From Terriglobia bacterium (GTDB lineage: Bacteria > Acidobacteriota > Terriglobia > UBA7540), in the NCBI GenBank assembly GCA_035712365.1, contig DASTAW010000020.1, forward strand, positions 1 to 64,000: 64,000 nt of DNA, written 5' to 3'. The notes under the pieces were generated by a model. That model did not search any database. It worked only from the letters and a program-made list of their open reading frames with translations, and was not told the origin of the DNA. The translations under genes were made by a program, and so were the position numbers. Shown here one piece after another: positions 62,858 to 64,000 of the stretch. Each line of letters starts with the position of its first letter. The stretch's first letter is position 1.

Positions 62858-62926
62858 ATGGGCAAGAGACTCCACAGCGGCGATTGCATGTGTTGTTGCA
62901 CATCCGCGCCGGCGTGTGGTGGGTAA
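62858..62926 (+). CDS. Polycysteine leader peptide (candidate cysteine attenuator)
   Basis: A 22-codon frame beginning MGKRLHSGD with Cys at 10, 12, 13, 14 and 20, including a Cys-Cys-Cys run, and ending Gly-Gly-stop. It starts about seven bases from the predicted transcription start and has no Shine-Dalgarno, so it is nearly leaderless. Five Cys in 22 codons upstream of a sulfur-assimilation enzyme is the pattern of a cysteine-sensing leader; polycysteine leaders of this kind are known in mycobacteria. The last codons (TGGTGGGT, 62917-62924) can pair with the first arm of the downstream terminator. Confidence 0.75.
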   Translation: MGKRLHSGDCMCCCTSAPACGG

Positions 62927-62959
62927 TTTTAACCGTTATTTAGATCAGGAATAATACGA

Positions 62960-63000
62960 ACCCACCGTCGGAACAAACACTGGCGGTGGGTTTTTGATTT
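62960..63000 (+). terminator. Attenuator terminator before sulfite reductase
   Basis: ACCCACCG (62960-62967) pairs perfectly with CGGTGGGT (62984-62991), an eight-pair stem with a 16-base loop, followed by TTTTTGATTTTT. It lies between the leader peptide stop and the reductase start, so it must be bypassed for expression. The first arm is also complementary to 62917-62924 inside the leader frame. Confidence 0.8.
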
Positions 63001-63016
63001 TTGGAGCGGCGACACG

Positions 63017-64000
63017 ATGAAAGTTTCGAATCCATTGTGGAGGGAGCGTCTGGAGGGAAGGATGCCGCCGGCGCTCGCGCGCGAGCTTGACATTTTCGAG
63101 GCCGAAATCAGCCTGAAGAAGCTAGGCAAGCTCGAAGACCGCGTATTTGCGGAAACGCGCCTGCGCAGAGGCGCCTACGGACAGCGCTATGACAACGGCG
63201 AGCGGCATGACGGGACGAAGGTCCAGCAGATGGCTTACGCCCGGCGCGAATTGACCAAAGGGCCGAACACGCTGTGGGACGCCCCAGGGATGCAGCGCAT
63301 CAAGATTCCAGGCGGGGGCCTCGACGCCGCGCAGCTTGAAACTTTGGCTGATCTGGCCGAAGAATATTCCGACGGCATCGCACACATCACCACCCGCCAG
63401 GACGTACAACTGCACTACGTCCATATCGAGGATACGCCCTCGATCATGCGCAGGCTCGCCGCTGCCAACATCACGACGCGAGAGGCTTGTGGCAACTCCG
63501 TGCGGAACGTGACGGCCTGCCCGTACGCCGGCGTCTGCGAGGATGAAGTTTTTGACGTGACGCCATATTCCAAAGCGCTTTCAAGATTCCTTTTGGGGCA
63601 TCCGGACACCCAGCAATTCGGCCGGAAGTTCAAGCCGTCATTCAGCGGCTGCTCGCAGCACGCCTGCGCTCTCGCCAATTTGCACGACATGGGCCTGGTG
63701 GCCGCAATACGTGTGGAGAACGGGGAAGAGAAGCGCGGCTTCGCCCTGTATGTAGGAGGAGGCCTTGGGGCCGTTCCTTATCAGGCAAAGCTGTTTGATC
63801 CGTTCGTCCCTCTGGAGGAGCTGCTGCCGCTGGCGCAGGCCATCTCGAGGGTGTTTGCACGGCTTGGAGAGAAGAAGAACCGCAGCCGCGCCCGCCTGAA
63901 GTTTCTGGTCCAGGATTTGGGAATCGAAAAATTCCGCGAACTAGTTCTGGAGGAGCGCAAGATATTGGAGCCGGACCCGCGATGGACGGGTTACATCACA
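63017..64000 (+). CDS. Nitrite/sulfite reductase, N-terminal part
   Basis: The frame runs off the right edge; 328 codons are present. The first half shows the NIR/SIR ferredoxin-like domain (YSDGIAHITTRQDVQLHYVHIEDTP), then RNVTACPYAGVC and FSGCSQHACALANLHDMGLVAA from the catalytic siroheme half. The missing C-terminus should hold the rest of the iron-sulfur ligands. The leader context favours assimilatory sulfite reduction to sulfide for cysteine, over nitrite. GGAG lies nine bases before the ATG. Expression probably depends on the upstream attenuator. Confidence 0.88.
   Translation, partial: MKVSNPLWRERLEGRMPPALARELDIFEAEISLKKLGKLEDRVFAETRLRRGAYGQRYDNGERHDGTKVQQMAYARRELTKGPNTLWDAPGMQRIKIPGGGLDAAQLETLADLAEEYSDGIAHITTRQDVQLHYVHIEDTPSIMRRLAAANITTREACGNSVRNVTACPYAGVCEDEVFDVTPYSKALSRFLLGHPDTQQFGRKFKPSFSGCSQHACALANLHDMGLVAAIRVENGEEKRGFALYVGGGLGAVPYQAKLFDPFVPLEELLPLAQAISRVFARLGEKKNRSRARLKFLVQDLGIEKFRELVLEERKILEPDPRWTGYIT

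Overview
The window looks like a piece of an Acidobacteriota chromosome: GC-rich by eye and densely coding. It encodes a diderm envelope (LptD, a LolA-like protein, several lipoproteins), many Tat-exported sugar-processing enzymes that begin with an RR-x-F-L type motif, TadE/TadG-like pilus proteins, and small palindromic repeats of the GTAGCGCC and GTAGCACAGCC type between genes. This assignment is inferred from gene content; no rRNA or tRNA gene was seen. Both ends cut genes: the 3' part of a RelA/SpoT homologue at the left and the 5' part of a sulfite/nitrite reductase at the right. || Layout. 1-10 kb: rel end, L28, a PpiC/SurA-type lipoprotein foldase, then on the minus strand an acyl-CoA (propionyl-CoA type) carboxylase set (carboxyltransferase, biotin carboxylase, biotin carrier) interrupted by a HicB-HicA toxin-antitoxin pair, a small membrane protein, a fibronectin-III lipoprotein and the HslVU protease. 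10-19 kb: a long minus-strand housekeeping run, L21-L27-ObgE-NadD-RsfS-RlmH-CobO-AccD-FolC-PlsC-FabG-like-LolA-like, with many overlaps or very short gaps. 19-30 kb, mostly plus strand: a PLP dehydratase, LptD, HemB, a PBP4-type D,D-carboxypeptidase, a LOG-family protein, MutS2 and a two-domain glutaredoxin-like disulfide oxidoreductase. 30-41 kb: Apt, acylphosphatase, GlpD, a CBS protein, IspF-IspD, a PIN-TRAM membrane protein, Der, a DinG helicase, QueD and a small Cys-rich protein. 41-53 kb, more accessory: LemA with a GIDE-domain protein, a three-gene ATPase/STAS-like/PIN cassette, an exported phosphoesterase with a Tat multicopper oxidase, a mini M50 protease beside a repeat cluster, and TadE-TadE-TadG. 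53-57 kb: a B-family DNA polymerase cassette with a RecA-like protein, divergent from a DUF72 gene. 57-64 kb: three Tat-exported carbohydrate proteins and the sulfite reductase. || The most notable points are these. (1) The disulfide oxidoreductase has an in-frame UGA exactly at the first Cys of its C-terminal CPxC motif, followed by a hairpin with a GGUCC loop at SECIS distance, so it is probably a selenoprotein. (2) The sulfite reductase is preceded by a strong promoter, a nearly leaderless 22-codon ORF with a Cys-Cys-Cys run, and a terminator whose 5' arm can pair instead with the end of the leader ORF. This is a textbook-shaped cysteine attenuator. (3) The small Cys-rich protein has a near-perfect sigma-54 promoter. 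(4) An ATPase/STAS-like/PIN-nuclease cassette looks like a partner-switching toxin or defence module. (5) The PolB cassette looks like an accessory repair or mobile-element system. All starts given are judged from Shine-Dalgarno sequences, family N-termini and promoters by eye. No database search was run.
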